DNA from: Candidatus Thorarchaeota archaeon
Lineage (GTDB): Archaea > Asgardarchaeota > Thorarchaeia > Thorarchaeales > Thorarchaeaceae
Reading direction: 5' to 3'
DNA: 21,903 bases
Assembly: GCA_016839345.1 (NCBI GenBank)
Contig: JAEOUL010000120.1
Location: 1-21,903 of the forward strand
Shown here: positions 21,394-21,903 of the stretch, piece after piece
Position numbering within the stretch: position 1 is the stretch's first letter
How the letters are laid out: each line of letters opens with the position of its first letter
Made by a program: the position numbers and the translations under genes
The notes under the pieces: generated by a model
Seen by the model: the letters and a program-made list of their open reading frames with translations, nothing else
Told to the model about the DNA's origin: nothing
Databases searched by the model: none

Positions 21394-21903
21394 TCAGTGA
21401 GAATTTGTTACGACCTTTTGACCTGTACTTCTGGCAAATTCTAATAGATCGTTGTATCTATGGATTGCACCTTTTTCAAATACTCCCAAAGCTAGGACTG
21501 TATCGACGTGAATCATTCCCAGATAATCCATGATTCCCTTGAACATATCGAGTAACGGTTGTGCATTGACTGAGTTCTCTGCTTCTAGTGGAATGGCCAA
21601 GATTGTTTTCTTACCAATGAAAATCTCTCTATTAACACCATACCATCGATCCAAGAAAGCTTTGAATTGAGCAGTTGGACCCCACCAATAGACCGGGGTA
21701 CCAAGCACTAGAATATCACTCTGAGCTATGCGAGCTTCAATGTACTTCATATCATCTTTGTAAAAGCAACGCCCTTTTTTCTTGCAGAAATCACACCCTT
21801 TGCATGGAAACACCACCAAGTCACGTAGCATAATTTTCTCAACCATGGCTCCATTTTCAGATGCTCCGGCCAGAATTTCATCAATGATTATTTCCGTATT
21901 GCC
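21394..21903 (-). CDS. Iron-sulfur flavoprotein / NADPH-dependent FMN reductase family (N-terminus outside window)
   Basis: The reading frame is open to the window edge, so the protein starts beyond 21903; 169 residues are visible and roughly 10-15 are missing. The first visible residues, GNTEIIIDEILAGASENGAM, are the segment that follows the FMN phosphate loop (SPRKxGNT) in this family. CKGCDFCKKKGRC (about 35-47) is the compact cysteine motif of archaeal iron-sulfur flavoproteins, which bind one 4Fe-4S cluster. SDILVLGTPVYWWGPTAQFKAFLDRW is the flavin-side motif (TPVYW). It would move electrons between ferredoxin and FMN or reduce oxygen, peroxide or quinones; the exact role is unknown. It converges with the QueG-like gene, with 41 nt between the stops. 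Confidence 0.88.
   Translation of the reverse strand, partial: GNTEIIIDEILAGASENGAMVEKIMLRDLVVFPCKGCDFCKKKGRCFYKDDMKYIEARIAQSDILVLGTPVYWWGPTAQFKAFLDRWYGVNREIFIGKKTILAIPLEAENSVNAQPLLDMFKGIMDYLGMIHVDTVLALGVFEKGAIHRYNDLLEFARSTGQKVVTNSH

Noticed and set aside
1..21903. CRISPR arrays, insertion sequences, tRNA or rRNA genes
   Set aside because: No regularly spaced direct repeats, transposase genes, tRNA cloverleaf sequences or rRNA sequences were seen on reading both strands.

Overview
The window looks like chromosomal DNA of an archaeon, most likely an Asgard archaeon close to Thorarchaeota. The signs are a Ras/Rab-type small GTPase with all five G motifs, a leucine-rich-repeat membrane protein, an archaeal-type phosphohexomutase, NosD-type beta-helix and beta-propeller surface proteins with a C-terminal membrane anchor, TATA-like boxes 20-30 nt ahead of starts, and frequent GTG/TTG starts behind good Shine-Dalgarno (SD) sites. 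The lineage is an inference from gene content; there is no rRNA or tRNA here. Genes are densely packed, on both strands, in short one- to three-gene units.

Layout. 1-202: tail of an unknown Cys-rich protein. 375-1214: MerB-like protein with a C-terminal winged-helix-like extension. 1231-3108 (minus): two-gene operon of an ATP-NAD kinase and a SAM hydrolase. 3328-4530: NosD-like surface protein. 4544-5733 (minus): hypothetical protein and Ras-like GTPase. 5908-6090: small, probably truncated gene. 6231-8255: large surface beta-propeller protein. 8259-10582 (minus): a truncated metallo-beta-lactamase copy, an LRR membrane protein, a 376-nt gap with no gene, and the intact metallo-beta-lactamase. 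10732-12563: GlmM-type phosphohexomutase and a small coiled-coil protein. 12565-16235: bshB divergent from bshA-bshC. 16237-18472 (minus): a PLP aminotransferase and pyrF. 18617-19657: polytopic membrane protein. 19730-21903: three Fe-S/flavin redox proteins, the last cut by the window edge.

The most notable content is a complete gene set for bacillithiol or a bacillithiol-like thiol: BshA (glycosyltransferase), BshB (PIG-L deacetylase) and BshC (cysteine-adding enzyme). A GlmM-type mutase that could help supply UDP-GlcNAc lies close by. This pathway is known from Bacillota, Deinococcus and Bacteroidota/Chlorobi and, as far as I know, is not an established archaeal pathway. The BshC carries a four-cysteine, zinc-ribbon-like insertion, and a perfect 7-bp inverted repeat sits in the bshB/bshA divergent promoter region.

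Other points: a duplicated and broken metallo-beta-lactamase joined directly to the LRR gene, a MerB-like enzyme without a mer operon, an inverted repeat bracketing a TATA-like box upstream of the GTPase, and a QueG-like protein beside an unusual Cys-rich ferredoxin.
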